Of a stretch of DNA of 45,000 nt, positions 10,236-20,308 are shown one piece after another. The notes beneath the pieces are model-generated. The model made no database searches and was not told the DNA's origin. It saw only the letters and a list, made by a program, of their open reading frames with translations. The translations under genes were made by a program, and so were the position numbers. Source of the stretch: Prorocentrum cordatum (taxonomy: Eukaryota; Sar; Dinophyceae; Prorocentrales; Prorocentraceae); NCBI GenBank assembly GCA_963575745.1, contig CAUYUJ010015498.1, forward strand, positions 1 through 45,000. The letters are read 5' to 3'. Numbering within the stretch: the first letter of the stretch is position 1; every line of letters starts with the position of its first letter.

Positions 10236-10639
10236 GCCTAGCAGCGTTGAGCCGCGGCCGCGCGCCTCTCGCGCACCGCCGCCGCCTGGGCCCGCGCCTC
10301 AGCGGCAAAGTCCTCCCCCACCTCCGAGGCCGGCAGGTGCGGCACCTCCGGCAGGGCCGCCGCCACGCCAGCTGGAACGGGAACCGGCGGCGCCGGCCCC
10401 TGAACGCCTGCGCCTGCGGAGCGCCGCGGGCAGGCCAGCGCCGGCAGCAGCCGGCCCGCAAGGAATCCGATGAGACTGCCCACCCTACCCTCCCCCCACC
10501 ACCCCCGACGTCGCGACTTTTTCCCAAAGGCGGCCCTGGATTTGTGAACCTCTTCCCCGGGATCAGGTCTATCCGGCTTTATTATCCTGAGCTGTGTGTT
10601 CGCTCCAGAAGACCAATGAGATTGTGAAGCCTGAGAACG

Positions 10640-11290
10640 GCCAAAAACGTTCCGTCGTCGTCGTCGCCCGTGGGGAGGGTCTCATGAACCCAAGTCCCAG
10701 AGGCCCTTTTCGAAACCAGAATGGTGGGAATGTCTTGGAGGCTGCTTGCGGCGTTCCGTCGTCGTCGTCGTTGTCGTCGTCGTCGTCGTCGTCGCCTCTT
10801 GGGGAGGCCTTTCGAAGGCGCAAGGAATGATGCCCCCAGAAGGCTTGTTGGCAAAATTAATGTTGGAAGTGCCTTGGAGGACTGCGTGGGGCGCTCCGTC
10901 TTCATCATAGCCTCTTGGGAGCCATGTTGGGGGCCTGATGAATCATGTTCCTGGAAGGCCTTCTAGGAAGATGATTTTGGGGCGTACCCCAATCTTGGAG
11001 GGCTGCATTGGCGTTGGCCATGCCTGGGGCCTGATGAATCATGTTCCCACAAGGACTTCTGGGAGCATGATCTTTGGGAATGTCTTTTGGGGCTGCTTGG
11101 GCCGGTCCGTCGTCGTCGTCGGCGTCGCCTATTAAGGAGCCATGTTGGGAGCCCGATGAATCATGTTCCCGCAAGGACTGTTGGGAACATGAATTGTGGG
11201 AATGTCTTGGGGGGGCCTGCTTGGGGCGTTCCGTCGTCGTCGTCGCCCATGTTGGGGCGTTCCGTCGTCGTCGTCGGCCACCGATTACCG
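10640..11290. repeat. Tandem array with GTCGTC runs and a CATGTT...GATGAATCATG unit
   Basis: About five diverged units of roughly 110-150 bp. Each combines GGGGCCTGATGAATCATGTT, AAGG(C/A)CTT(C/G)T(A/G)GGA, GGGAATGTCTTGG and a GTCGTCGTC run preceded by GCGTTCC. The GTCGTC runs lie at about 10,653, 10,755-10,795, 11,108, 11,234 and 11,265. No coding evidence is seen. Confidence 0.8.
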
Positions 11291-11299
11291 CGTACCTTT

Positions 11300-11938
11300 A
11301 AAAAAACTGGGCGGGAAACCTGTGAAAGACCGAAGTGGACAAGGAGGAGCACGCAACGAGGGGAAGAAGACGAGCAGGAAAATGGTGCAGTCAGGTGATG
11401 TTACAAATATCGTCATCCGATGGACCCCCTCCTGATCCTTCCGGGGCCTCCCCCCAGCCGCTCAAATTATCCAGGGGCCTTCGGCCCATCCTGCCTCTTG
11501 GAAGCAGTTTCGAAGCCTCTCGGGGCCGGTTTTGTCGGCCTCTCGGGACCCCTTGGTGGCCTCTTGGGGCTTCTTGGGAGTCTCTTGGATTATTCGGGCG
11601 GACCCCGTTATTTATCAAGGATCCGAGGTGGGGGGTCCACTTTCCTCGAGCGGGCACGCGCGAAACGCATTGTTTCACGCCGAATTGGACTTTACCTTGT
11701 TTCTTTATCGAGCGGAAATATGCCAGCCCTCTTACGGGGGGGAATAAACCAACCAAAAGAGAACCCTGGGCTCGAGCCCTTTCCGGGAAAAAAGAAGAGC
11801 TATACTGAGCCGTCTTAGATAGCTGCTTTGAACACGTATTGGGCAAACTTCGGTGCATCTTGAGCCGTGTTGGGGTCCTACTGATTTGTCCTTGGCACCC
11901 AAAGCCGAGAAGATGTTGCGAACAATCATTTTTCGAGG
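11300..11938. other. No gene seen; short patch of CTCTTGGGG-type repeat
   Basis: Weak TTGGGGCTTCTTGGGAGTC repeat at about 11,470-11,590. The rest is unique-looking sequence without a domain in any frame. Confidence 0.5.
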
Positions 11939-12830
11939 ATGCCTCCATGTCTGAGAACCTGGAACCCAAAACCCGGAACCACGAATCCGCATATCCGAAC
12001 TCGGGGGTCCAATCCGAAACCTGGATCCGGAACCCGGAACCTGGGATCCGAATATCCGAACTCGGAGGTCCAATCTGGATCCTCGAACCCAAAACCCGGA
12101 AACCCGAATCCTGATATCCGAATCCGGAGGTCCAATCCGGAACCTGGAATCCAGAACCCAGAACCCCGAATACGCATATCCGAATTCGGAGGACCAACCC
12201 ATAACCTGGAACCCAAAACCTGGACCCAAAATCTGGAGATCCGAATTTGGAAGCCCGACCCAAAACCGGGAATCCGGAACCCAGAACCACGAATCCGCAT
12301 ATCCGAATTGGGAGGTCCAATCCGGAACCTGGAACTCCAAACCCGGAAACTGGAATCCGGATATTATCTGAATTCGAAGCCCAACCCAAAACCTGGAATC
12401 CGGAACCCAGAACCACGAATCCGCACATCCGAATTCGGAGGTCCAATCCGGAGCCTGGAACCCGGAACCCGGAACCCGGAATCCGGATATCCGATCTGGG
12501 AGGTCCAATCTGGAACCTGGAACCCAGAACTCCGAATCCGGATAACTATCCGAATTCGGAGGTCCAATCCGAAACCTGGAAACTGGAAACCCGGAAACCG
12601 GATATCCGCCGTCGGAGGTCCAATCCGAAACCGCGAACCTGGAACCCGGAACCCCGATTCTGGATATCCGAATTCGGAGGTCCCATCCGGACTGGAATCC
12701 GGAACCTGGAATCCGGATATCCGAACTCGGAGGTCCAATCCGGAACCTGGAACCCGGAACCGGAACACGGATATCCGAATTCAGATTTCCGACTTCCGAA
12801 TTCGACCTCCGAATTGGACCTCTCCAGCCT
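11939..12830. repeat. Minisatellite, about 13 units averaging ~68 bp
   Basis: Each unit has the core ATATCCGAATTCGGAGGTCC followed by AATCCGGAACCTGGAACCC and one to four short GGAACCC/GGAATCC sub-repeats, so unit length varies. Most units contain an EcoRI-like GAATTC or a one-base variant. The array is open in several frames on both strands and encodes Asn-Pro-Glu or Gly-Phe-Arg type repeats, which I read as a side effect of the unit structure. Confidence 0.92.
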
Positions 12831-13290
12831 GATTCTCTGGATCGCCACTGAGTCCAGCGCACCCGTGCGCGCGTGCTCCGCAGCATTCATCTTTCCGCAT
12901 TGCCCCTCGGCGCGCAGTGTATGAAGAGAGACCCGCACCCTGAGCGAAGACAGTTTGGCCTCCCGCCGGGGCCCTCCTGGGGCGCACCGTGGAGTCTTCT
13001 TGGGATGTCTTCGTGGCCTCTTGAGCCGTCTTACTCGCGCGTCTGCGGCCTTGTCAGTCTGCTCTCGTCGCTTCTAGCCTCTGGAGCTGTTTGGGCGGCG
13101 GGAGAAAAAAGCCAAGGAGGCCCAGGAGGCCCCGCACGGGTCAACGATGACGTGGGCCAGGAGGGGGGATCCGGGAGGGTGTCTGGGCCTGGGCCCCAGG
13201 GCCCCTGGTACCCCAGCAGGGTCTTCGAATGCGGAGGAGCCGAGGCATATATTGCACAAGGTCTCTCGTAGCGGCCTTCACGAATGCTGT
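12831..13290. other. No gene seen
   Basis: Mixed sequence between two tandem arrays, with one short patch of TTGGGATGTCTTCGTGGCC repeat at about 12,995-13,030. Nothing else is recognisable. Confidence 0.5.
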
Positions 13291-13294
13291 AAAG

Positions 13295-13620
13295 GGTGGG
13301 CGCTCATGTGCACAGACGTCTCAGGAGCTAAAACAGACTCCAGACATGCTGGTGGAAAGGACCCACGCACCAGCCTCCAGGCTGTGGCTTGAATGGCAAC
13401 AAGATGCTGCCGCACAGCCACTGAAAGTGGTGCAAAGTGGCACAAGCCATGCACAGAAGTCTCAGAAGCCGTCTATAACAGACTATGGGGGAGAGGACCC
13501 ACGCAGCAGCCTCATAGCTGTGGCTTGAATGGCAACCAGATGCTGCTGGGCAGCCACCGAGAGTGGTGCAAAGTGGCACAAGCCATGCACAGAAGTCTCA
13601 GAAACCCTGTCAAACAGACA
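13295..13620. repeat. Tandem repeat, ~136-140-bp unit, about 2.3 copies
   Basis: GCTGTGGCTTGAATGGCAAC occurs at 13,381 and 13,517, and GCACAGA(C/A)GTCTCAG at about 13,309, 13,451 and 13,588. The segments between them also match (GTGGTGCAAAGTGGCACAAG appears twice). No coding evidence is seen. Confidence 0.85.
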
Positions 13621-13787
13621 CCCAAACAGTCCGGGGAGGCACGAGCAACGAAGACAGCCAAGCCACACCTGCACGCTGCCCCTGGGGAAACTTTTTGGCC
13701 TGGGCCGCCCATGATGCTTCACGACACTCGCAGGGGGCTGGGCGTCTCGAAGGGGGCCCTGGGGGCGCCAGCGTCCAGGTGCGTGTG

Positions 13788-13859
13788 TGTATATAGATGT
13801 ATACATATACATATACAGATACATATACATATACATATACATGTACACATACATATACG
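13788..13859. repeat. ATACAT-type microsatellite at the 3' edge of element C
   Basis: GTGTATATAGATGTATACATATAC units run directly up to the end of direct repeat B2 of element C. The opposite edge of the element is followed by CATAGACATATACC, which resembles the same tract, so the element appears to sit inside it. Confidence 0.85.
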
Positions 13860-13932
13860 CATCTCTTTTTTCAAGTAAACTGCTTGAGACACGAAGCCTG
13901 GCACGAAAAGCTTTGGCAGGCGGCCACACGCC
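13860..13932 (-). repeat. Element C direct repeat B2
   Basis: Copy of 14,047-14,120 (CATCTCTTTTTT ... GCGGCCACACGCC). It forms the outer 3' end of element C, next to the ATACAT microsatellite. Confidence 0.88.
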
Positions 13933-13977
13933 GCTGTAAAGAGAGGCGCTCTGGAGGCACAGGGCTGGCGGAGGGAA

Positions 13978-14044
13978 CCAGAAAGACTATAGAGCGGAAG
14001 GATGAAACGGAACTGTGCAATGCAATCTCCTTAGACAACGAACA
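13978..14044 (-). repeat. Element C direct repeat A2
   Basis: 67-bp match to A1 at 19,171-19,237 (CCAGAAAGACTATAGAGCGG ... GACAACGAACA) with two substitutions. It lies between B1 and B2. Confidence 0.9.
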
Positions 14045-14046
14045 TG

Positions 14047-14120
14047 CATCTCTTTTTTTCCAGTAGGCTGCTTGAGACACGAAGCATGGCACGAGAAGCT
14101 TTGGCAGGCGGCCACACGCC
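14047..14120 (-). repeat. Element C direct repeat B1
   Basis: 74-bp partner of B2, 45 bp beyond the methyltransferase stop codon. Two bases separate it from A2, marking the joined A-B junction. Confidence 0.88.
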
Positions 14121-14164
14121 CATATGCAACAAAACAAAGTTCCCGTCCGCAAGCATTGCGCTGG

Positions 14165-14960
14165 TTAGCCGTGCGTAAGCATCCATTTACGAGAGACGGT
14201 TCGAGCGACGATCGTCTGCGAGAGCATTTGCGCGAGCTGCTGACAGATGGCATCAGGATCGGCGTTTTTTTGGCGCGTGCGAAAATGAATGGCCCCTTTG
14301 GCCTTGCCAGACAACTCGAGATAAAACTCTCCTGTAAAGTCGCAGATACCGCGGCCATGACACTTCAGGGACAGGAGCTTGGGGGAAGGGCGGCAATGCA
14401 GAAAGTGAGAGCGAATGCGAGCGCGAAAGGGACGCCCCGCAGCAAATTCATCAACAACAGCTTCAAAGAATGAGGGAAAGAGCGCACGGCGCCGTCTGTC
14501 GGGGAAATGCCACAGCCAACTACTGCATGGTTTTCTTCGCAGATGGGAATGTTAAATTTGGTCGCAAGCTGCCAGGCTTGTCCGGCACGCTGAGCTAACA
14601 GGTTGCCAAGCTTGAGCTTGGCTTGATCAGCGGCGGATAGGCCAGGCAAGCCACAAAGGTGAGTATTGTCACGCAGGCGCCTGGGCATGCGCGAGTTGGG
14701 CCCACCTCGCCGAGCTTGCGAGAGTGTCTCACAAGGTGTGCCCAAGAACAGAGCCTTGACTTTGCCGCTCTGGATCCACCCTCGAAGCACTGCCCAAGGC
14801 GCCGCGTGAGTCAAATCAAACTCAGGCCCGTGTAACACATCCCATTCAATGACGGCATGCCCCGCCTGGCGCAAGTGCCTGGCAAGGTTTCCTGACCCAC
14901 TAAAAAGCTCGATGAACACACGTGAGTCGGGGCCTGTGCTGCACTTCGCAGCTGCTGCGA
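14165..14960 (-). pseudogene. Cytosine-C5 methyltransferase-like protein (element C), one frameshift
   Basis: The N-terminal part shows motif I, VFIELFSGSGNLARHLRQAG near 14,910, then EWDVLHGPEFDLTHAAPW and motif IV, FLGTPCETLSQARRGG near 14,730 with the candidate nucleophile Cys kept. Next comes AKLKLGNLLAQRAGQAWQLA, then motif VI, NIPICEEN. One base shift near 14,540 restores ENPCSSWLWHFPDRR and a C-terminus with HFLHCRPSPKLLSLKCHG and CDFTGEFYLELSGKAKG, stopping at 14,165. C5 methyltransferases transfer a methyl group from S-adenosylmethionine to cytosine in DNA. The module follows YR, has its own frame and ends 45 bp before B1. Published work reports cytosine methyltransferases captured by dinoflagellate retrotransposons; whether those are this same family I cannot check. 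Of the three copies here this is the most complete. Confidence 0.75.
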
Positions 14961-15054
14961 GAACAGATTGCAAACGGCGCCTGGCCCATCGGCCAACGGC
15001 TCGATGGCTGGGTGGTACAGGATTAAATTTCTCATCGCCTCGATCGCTGCTCAT

Positions 15055-15700
15055 CCTAGCTCGTCGGAAAGCCGCACGCTGCTGAAGGCCTGCAAACTTG
15101 CGCGCTGCTGCACCTCCATTAGCATGCGGCTGCCCGTTGGGTGCTCGCGGGTGGCGCCGCCGTGTCTGCGGCGCTAGAGCGTGCTTGCTAAACACCTGGC
15201 TTTGACATCCTCGCGCACCTGGCCAGAGCGCCGTTGGCGGAGGCTGTAGCCGAAGCCCCACGCCGGGAGCGAGGCAGCTGGGCGGGCCTCCAGCCGGCGC
15301 GCCCAGCCCCACGCCTGGGCCGGCTGCCGCAGAAGACAGAGCGCAGCAGTGTGACCCCTCACGCCTGTCCTGCCTGGCAGCCCCAGCAGTGCGATGAGCG
15401 ACGCCACCAACGCGCCCAAGCCTGCGTTGGGATCCGCGCTGGCTGGGCCTGTGCGCCGAGCAGCCTGCAACGCCAGCGCCTCTGGGGCCCGAGAAGGGCC
15501 CACGCGAGCCCGGGCTGCCACCGCCCGTGCCAAGCTCTGGTCGAAGGCCTCCAGGAGGAAGCCAGCTAGCGTTGCGCCCCGCACCGCCTCTGGCCTGGCG
15601 ACCGGCGTGGCTGCGAAGCGCCAGCCTGCCGGGAGCTGCGACAGCTTCAGGAAGCGCACCAGAATGGACGGCTGCACCTTGTTGATCGCCAGCAAGCCCC
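15055..15700 (-). pseudogene. Tyrosine recombinase remnant (element C)
   Basis: After the RNase H, the minus strand carries a weak N-terminal YR-like region (NKVQPSILVRFLKLSQLP) and a region around 15,300 resembling the Arg I area (GVRGHTAALCLLRQ). In another frame at 15,180-15,060 comes a degraded catalytic block: RHGGATREHPTG, then MEVQQRASLQAFSSVRLSDE. This lines up with LRHGGASED ... GCWQAPSSMKRYAKE of element B, but the nucleophile Tyr is not preserved. The remnant shows that YR stood between RNase H and methyltransferase, the same order as element B. Confidence 0.55.
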
Positions 15701-15859
15701 GGCGGGGCGGCAAGCGGGCCCGCTCCTGGGCGAAAGGCGGCGGCGGCTGCGCTCTGATCCTTGCGAATCCGCGCTTGCCGCCTCGGGCAGGATGGGCAGC
15801 CCAGAAGGCTCGGCCGCCTGGCGGGTCACCTCCTGCTTCAACACTGCTCCGACGTCGCC

Positions 15860-17960
15860 GAAACTGGTCTCCTTGCTTGGGCCACGACGGCCCCGGGCCA
15901 GTTTGAAATCGCCTCGAGGGGCCATCAGCAAGGTTGAGCTCTGAAGGGGTCCATCTGAAGGCGACTTTGAGGTTGCAGGCGACTGAGATGGCGAAAGAGC
16001 AACGGTAGCCAAACAAAAGGCCGTAGTCCGACGCTCGACCCTTTTCATGAGCACAAATCATCGACATATTGTCACCCAAGCCTAGCAGACGATGCCCGTG
16101 ACATTGCAAATTGCGAGAGGCGCGCCGCAGCCAGAGCAGACCTGCTGAGCTCTCGAGCCTGTGGATGGCACTACTCCGCCTCCACCTGCAGGCCACCGCA
16201 GTGACCCAGTTCGACTCCCACAGCAGCTCAGTATTCACTTCTGCAAAGCCCGCCGCTCGGCCCAGCAAGGGTGCAGCAGGGTCAGAGAGCTCGATCGCGT
16301 CGGCGGCCAGGGCGGCATCCCGCGGGGCCACCAAAGTGGCAAGGGGCCCGCGGAAGCGCAGCTTCTCCGGCTGCCTGCCCCGCGGCCTGCACCGCGCTGA
16401 AAAAGCCAGCGTGCCGCGCAGACCCCCGCCCCCCCAAGAAGACGCGTCAAAGGTCCCGACCTCCGCGTGCCACGGCCTCTTCATATCAGCGAACGCGGTG
16501 GGCAGTAGCGCCAGCACCCACCTGAGCTCCTGCTGACAGCTGGCCCACAGCGGCTGGGCCTTGTCGTAGGTCGAGCGGATGAAAACGTACACTGATCTGA
16601 GCATGCTGAGCGCCTCGCGCCGCAGGAACAGCAATGCCGCCACATGCCCCACTAGCCTCTCCAGCTGTCGCCCAGTGATGCATCTCCTCGCTTCCAGCAA
16701 GTACTGGATGCAGCCGTGCACTCGACAGAACTTCTTGGAAGCAGGACGCCACCTGGCAGCCTTCGAAACCTGCGCGATGCCAAGGAGGGCATCGTCCAGG
16801 TCGAGCGTGGCCCTGACGCCCTCTGTCGTGAAAGTGTCCAGCATGTCATTGACGACCTGCCTCGCAGTCGGACGGCTGGTACAGATCCCAGCACAGCTGT
16901 CTATGTACAGGACCTTAAGCGGCGTCCGTGCTGTCCGACAGGAACGCCCCCGGCTGCTTGTCGACCAGCCACTGGTTGTCGGGAGAGACAGAGGCCAGCA
17001 CGTTCAGGTGGGCGGCCTGCACGAGGTGCACAGCCCAGTTCCATCCCATGGGGACGACGCGTGCACGGAAGGTAGTCCGAGGCCGCGAAGCGCCTTCTTG
17101 CCCCAGCGCCTCACGTAGCCGGGCGGGCAGCAACTGGGTCGCCACGTCGGGCTGGCAGAAGTAGTTCCTGGCCCAGCCCGGTAGCAGGTATTGATAGAAG
17201 CAGACCTCCACGTCGCCAGCAGCCAGGTGCACCTCCTCGCCGGGCGCGCACTCCAAGCTGCTGAGGGCGCCCCCAGAGGCCAAGTGTGTGTACTCGGGCG
17301 CCCTGAAATGGCAGTTTTCCCTCCTGGTGTCAAAGGCCTCAACTTGTCATCCTTGCGCGGTGCAAAGAAGATGCCCGTCTCCTCCTTCCGCTCTGATTCG
17401 TAGTCCAAAACTTCGACGATGCCTGCTTCGAAAAGCTCAAGCAAGAACCGTCCGTAGTCGATGCCCCGCTGGGCCAGCTCGCTGTCAACATAGCATGCGA
17501 CATCCGCCTCGTCCAGAGCGGCAAATGCCCCCTGCTCAGAACGCAGTAACCCGCGCCCAGACCCCAACGCGGACTGCAGGTGCAAGGGGAGCAGTCGAAC
17601 GAGATCAACCTTACCCGCACCGCGAGGGGGAAGAGAGACCTTCCCGCGCTGGTAGCCCGCCTTCGCCCCGATAGCAGGCTCATCAGCATAGCCAGGTCGA
17701 AGCCCCAGAAGCGCCTGAAACGCCTCCTGGTTGGCGCGCACTTCGGTCTTGGGCGGGGAGGAGGCGTGGACCTCGGCCAGGTGGCGCAGCGCGGAGCGCG
17801 GAGCCAAGCTGAGCCGCCCGCCGCAGCCCGCCGCACGCCCGCCACCGCCCAGCTCGTTGAGCGCGGCGACGCCCTCCAGCATCCAGCGCTCCTGCCGCCT
17901 GCAGCGCGCGGCTTTGCGCCGCTGCCCGAGCGGAAGCTCACCGTTGAGGGCTGAGAACCC
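15860..17960 (-). pseudogene. Reverse transcriptase-RNase H (element C), frameshifted
   Basis: The linker ERWMLEGVAALNELGG leads to RT: DYGRFLLELFEAGIVEVLDY and TGIFFAPRKDDKLRPL. The frame changes near 17,290 to GDVEVCFYQYLLPGWARNYF (motif A) and VPMGWNWAVHLVQAAH (motif B). It changes back near 16,920 to LKVLYIDSCAGICTS (catalytic box YIDS) and CITGRQLERLVGHVAALLF. RNase H follows with GTFDASSWGGGGLRG, LGDNMSMICAHEKGR and the signature AFRWTPSELNLADGPSR. The two shifts in RT compensate each other, so about 370 bp lie out of frame. Homology and order match element B throughout. Confidence 0.87.
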
Positions 17961-18126
17961 CTTCATGTAGTGGAGCGTCTCCGAATCCAGAGGGATGGGC
18001 AGCGCGTCTCTTTGGACGAGACCGTCGTTGCCAAAACCCAGCGAGGGGGCCTCATCATCCCGCGCGCCTCGCCTCCCCTGCAAACTCGCGCCGAGGCCGG
18101 GGGCCTCCCCGATGCGAGGCGGCGAC

Positions 18127-18914
18127 TCAAGCCCGCCGCACGCGGCCGCGGCCGCGTGCCTGGGGCTGGGCGACCGCCGCCGCGTGGCCGGAGGCAGTGC
18201 CTGGGTCGGCGCAGCGCTCCAGCAACCTTTCCTCTCGTACCGTCCCGCGCCCATGCGGGATGGCAGTCTCCTCCCAGCGACTCTCGACAACCCAGCTCGC
18301 ACGAACGGGTTGTGTCCCGTCGAGCGCCGACTCCTGTAGTGCCCCCCCGGGACTGGACCGCTCGTCGAGCCACGCCTTGGCGTCCTGGTCGTCCTCGTCC
18401 TTGCGCAAGCTCGATGCGTGGAGCACCTCGAGGAGCTGGTACCGACGGCGCAGGATCGCGGACACCACTCGCTCGCCCGCGTGGGGCTGGTCGTGCGTCG
18501 TGAGCTCCTGCATACAGACTGAGAGGAAGTGATGGTCGACCACGCCTGCGTCGGAAGCCCGGGGGCCTTGCGCAGTCCTCCACCAACAATGCCTCTGCAG
18601 CACCGTGTACCCTGCCTCCGAGATCTTCTCATGCAGCAAGGCCGCCGTGTCGGCCCCATGGACCTGCCAGCCGTCACACACATGTTCCCAGGTGCGTCGA
18701 GCCCCACGAGACGATATCCCTGAATATGCGCCAACCTGATCCCTCCGAGCATGTAGTCATCGTGCGGATCGTAGTAGGCGGGGCCCTTCGAGTCCTTAGA
18801 TTCTGCAGGGAGTGCAGCGTACGTTTTGGAGGGCTGAGACCTGCCATCTGTCTTCGCTGCCAACAAGCGAGCCACCCTCCACAGCACGAGGCCCGCGGCG
18901 ACCGTGACGAACAC
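18127..18914 (-). pseudogene. gag-like ORF1 (element C), frameshifted
   Basis: Two frames together give the conserved pre-RT domain. One runs from the Met at 18,914 (DPHDDYMLGGIRLAHIQGYR). The other runs from about 18,690 with CDGWQVHGADTAALLHEKIS, QRHCWWRTAQGPRASDAGVV, CMQELTTHDQPHAGERVVSA, ILRRRYQLLEVLHASSLRKD and VREERLLERCADPG. These correspond in order to PLSGPRTARWCCRF, DTDLGVDEHE, HDQVNVPN, IVRRDLQAQEERY and REERALASG in element B. Called gag-like from its place before RT; its biochemical role is not shown by the sequence. The region to the A1 repeat at 19,171 shows no further domain. Confidence 0.55.
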
Positions 18915-19170
18915 GCCTAATAAGAACCCCCCGCAGAGCGCACCCCACGCGAACGGCTCCTCTGGGCACTACAGAATTGGACAGCTCGGACACGCGGCGC
19001 ACGTGATCTGTTCTGGCACGCAGCGATCCAGCTGGCGGCTCAAGAGTTCAACTATATCGCTGCTGACTCGGCAGTCAGCAATACAGTGGCAATCGGGCCA
19101 GCGAGCCACTGAGGGAAGTGGAGCCCAAGGAGCGATGGCCTGCAAGCTACGCAGGGCCAAATCCATTGAG

Positions 19171-19237
19171 CCAGAAAGACTATAGAGCGGAAGGATGAAA
19201 CGGAACTGCGCAATGCAATCTCGTTAGACAACGAACA
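19171..19237 (-). repeat. Element C direct repeat A1 (5' end)
   Basis: 67-bp partner of A2 at 13,978-14,044. It marks the outer 5' end of element C in minus orientation and is followed outward by CATAGACATATACC. Confidence 0.9.
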
Positions 19238-19329
19238 CATAGACATATACCCCAGCACTTATGTGTACATTCCTTTTCCTATAGTTTTGCAAGCCCGGGC
19301 GGGGGGAACCTCCCCCCACAAAACAGGAC

Positions 19330-19980
19330 TCCCGGGATCTGGGGCTTTGGGACCCTCTGGACGGGCCTCGAAGCGGTCCCAGCACACGTAGGGCGATCAG
19401 GACGGTCATCGGAGACGTCTCAGAGACCCCCAAGACAGCGCAAGAGCGCTCCAAGAGTGACCGACGTAACCTCAAGATGGCCCAAGAGGCCTCCAGGACG
19501 GCCCCAAAGAGGCCTCCAAGAGCACTCCCAAAAAGGCCCCAAGAGGCAAACATCATGGATGTTCTGTTGGTTTTTGGTGAAGTTTGGGGTTCTCCTCTTT
19601 TCGGCTTCCCGGCGCTCCAAGACGGCGGTCTTCTCGGCGTCCGAAGTCGCTTGGGAGGCTCCCAAATCGTCCCACAACCATCCGAAAAGGCTTCCAGGCA
19701 GTCCAAGAGAGCCCCAAAACGGCACAACACGGGTCCAAAATGGCCCTCAGAGAGCCCCATGGCGGCCCAAGATGGCCCCAAGACACGCTCCGAAGCAAAC
19801 CAAATCGTGACCCGGTCGTTCAGGGAGACCGCGGTTGGAGGCAGGGTGTCCCGAGGAAGCCCCCACAGGCCCCCAGAATACGCCCAGGAGGCCTCCAGAA
19901 GGCCTTAAGAACGCCTGAAACGACTTTTGTGAGGTCCCCAGGGGCTCTCCCAGGAGGAGCCTCCGCAAAAAAGAGCTGAG
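19330..19980. repeat. Degenerate CCAAGACGG-type repeat block
   Basis: Reverse-orientation copy of the composite repeat: GCCCCAAGAGG and GCCCAAGATGGCCC variants surround an inner non-repetitive segment near 19,550-19,620 (CATGGATGTTCTGTTGG, CTCTTTTCGGCTTCCCGG) that matches, in reverse, the A-rich inner segment of the 30.6-33.9 kb units. No gene is seen here or in 19,981-20,187. Confidence 0.78.
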
Positions 19981-20184
19981 AAGGGTGGGGAGAATGCGCA
20001 GGGTATGGCGAAAATGAAAAAACATGGAGGAAGGATAACGAATAACTAATATTATCAGAGCGGCGACGCCAGAAAAAAGCAACAAAGAGTTATCGCTAAA
20101 TTGTCGGTTTAACCTTCCTGCTATTCCGCATGCGTACCAAACTTCATGGACCAAGGTGCATGGCGCGAAGCGCCACTGCAGTCT

Positions 20185-20187
<3 letters not shown>

Positions 20188-20244
<57 letters not shown>

Positions 20245-20308
20245 TACATACATACATACATACATACATACATACATACATACATACATACATACATACA
20301 CACATATA
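20188..20308. repeat. Compound (TA)n(CATA)n microsatellite at the 3' edge of element D
   Basis: About 25 TA units, then about 15 CATA units, ending CACATATAT directly against direct repeat B2 of element D. The other edge of the element is followed by ATATATAACC. A compound tract of the same type and opposite orientation occurs at 34,036-34,140. Confidence 0.95.

Larger units (their letters stand above)
5145..10240 (-). mobile_element. Element B: YR retroelement with gag-like, RT-RNase H, YR and methyltransferase start
   Basis: On the minus strand the order is gag-like ORF (10,235-8,810), RT-RNase H (8,813-6,294), tyrosine recombinase (6,514-5,342) and a methyltransferase start (about 5,341-5,145). 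The last is cut off where degenerate repeat begins. YR overlaps the end of RNase H by about 220 bp in another frame, as is typical of DIRS-type elements, and gag and RT overlap by ATGA. Three in-frame stops and two or more frameshifts make this copy defective, but each domain is easily read. I could not find terminal or split repeats: the 3' end is lost into repeat, and the 5' end is uncertain and could extend to about 10,480. Confidence 0.85.
13860..19237 (-). mobile_element. Element C: YR retroelement with split direct repeats and methyltransferase
   Basis: On the minus strand: A1 (19,237-19,171), gag-like, RT, RNase H, YR remnant, methyltransferase ending at 14,165, then B1 (14,120-14,047), A2 (14,044-13,978), a 46-bp spacer and B2 (13,932-13,860). 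A1-genes-B1-A2-B2 is the split direct repeat layout known for PAT/Ngaro-type YR retroelements. A copies differ at two positions over 67 bp, and B copies at about five positions plus a one-base indel over 74 bp. That divergence fits the decayed coding region, which changes frame at least five times. Gene order is the same as in element B. Confidence 0.85.

Noticed and set aside
9273-10241. Plus-strand frame with collagen-like Gly-Ala-Pro repeats.
   Set aside because: It is the antisense of the Ala/Pro/Gly tract of the gag-like ORF; the minus strand carries the recognisable domains on both sides.
11939-12830. Regularly spaced repeats considered as a CRISPR-like array.
   Set aside because: There are no unique spacers, unit length varies and the surrounding DNA is eukaryotic.
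11391-12886. Two long minus-strand frames with GSGFRVPGSRF-type repeats that might be a repetitive structural protein.
   Set aside because: All frames of both strands are open through the minisatellite; the translation is fully explained by the DNA unit and shows no start, signal or non-repeat domain.
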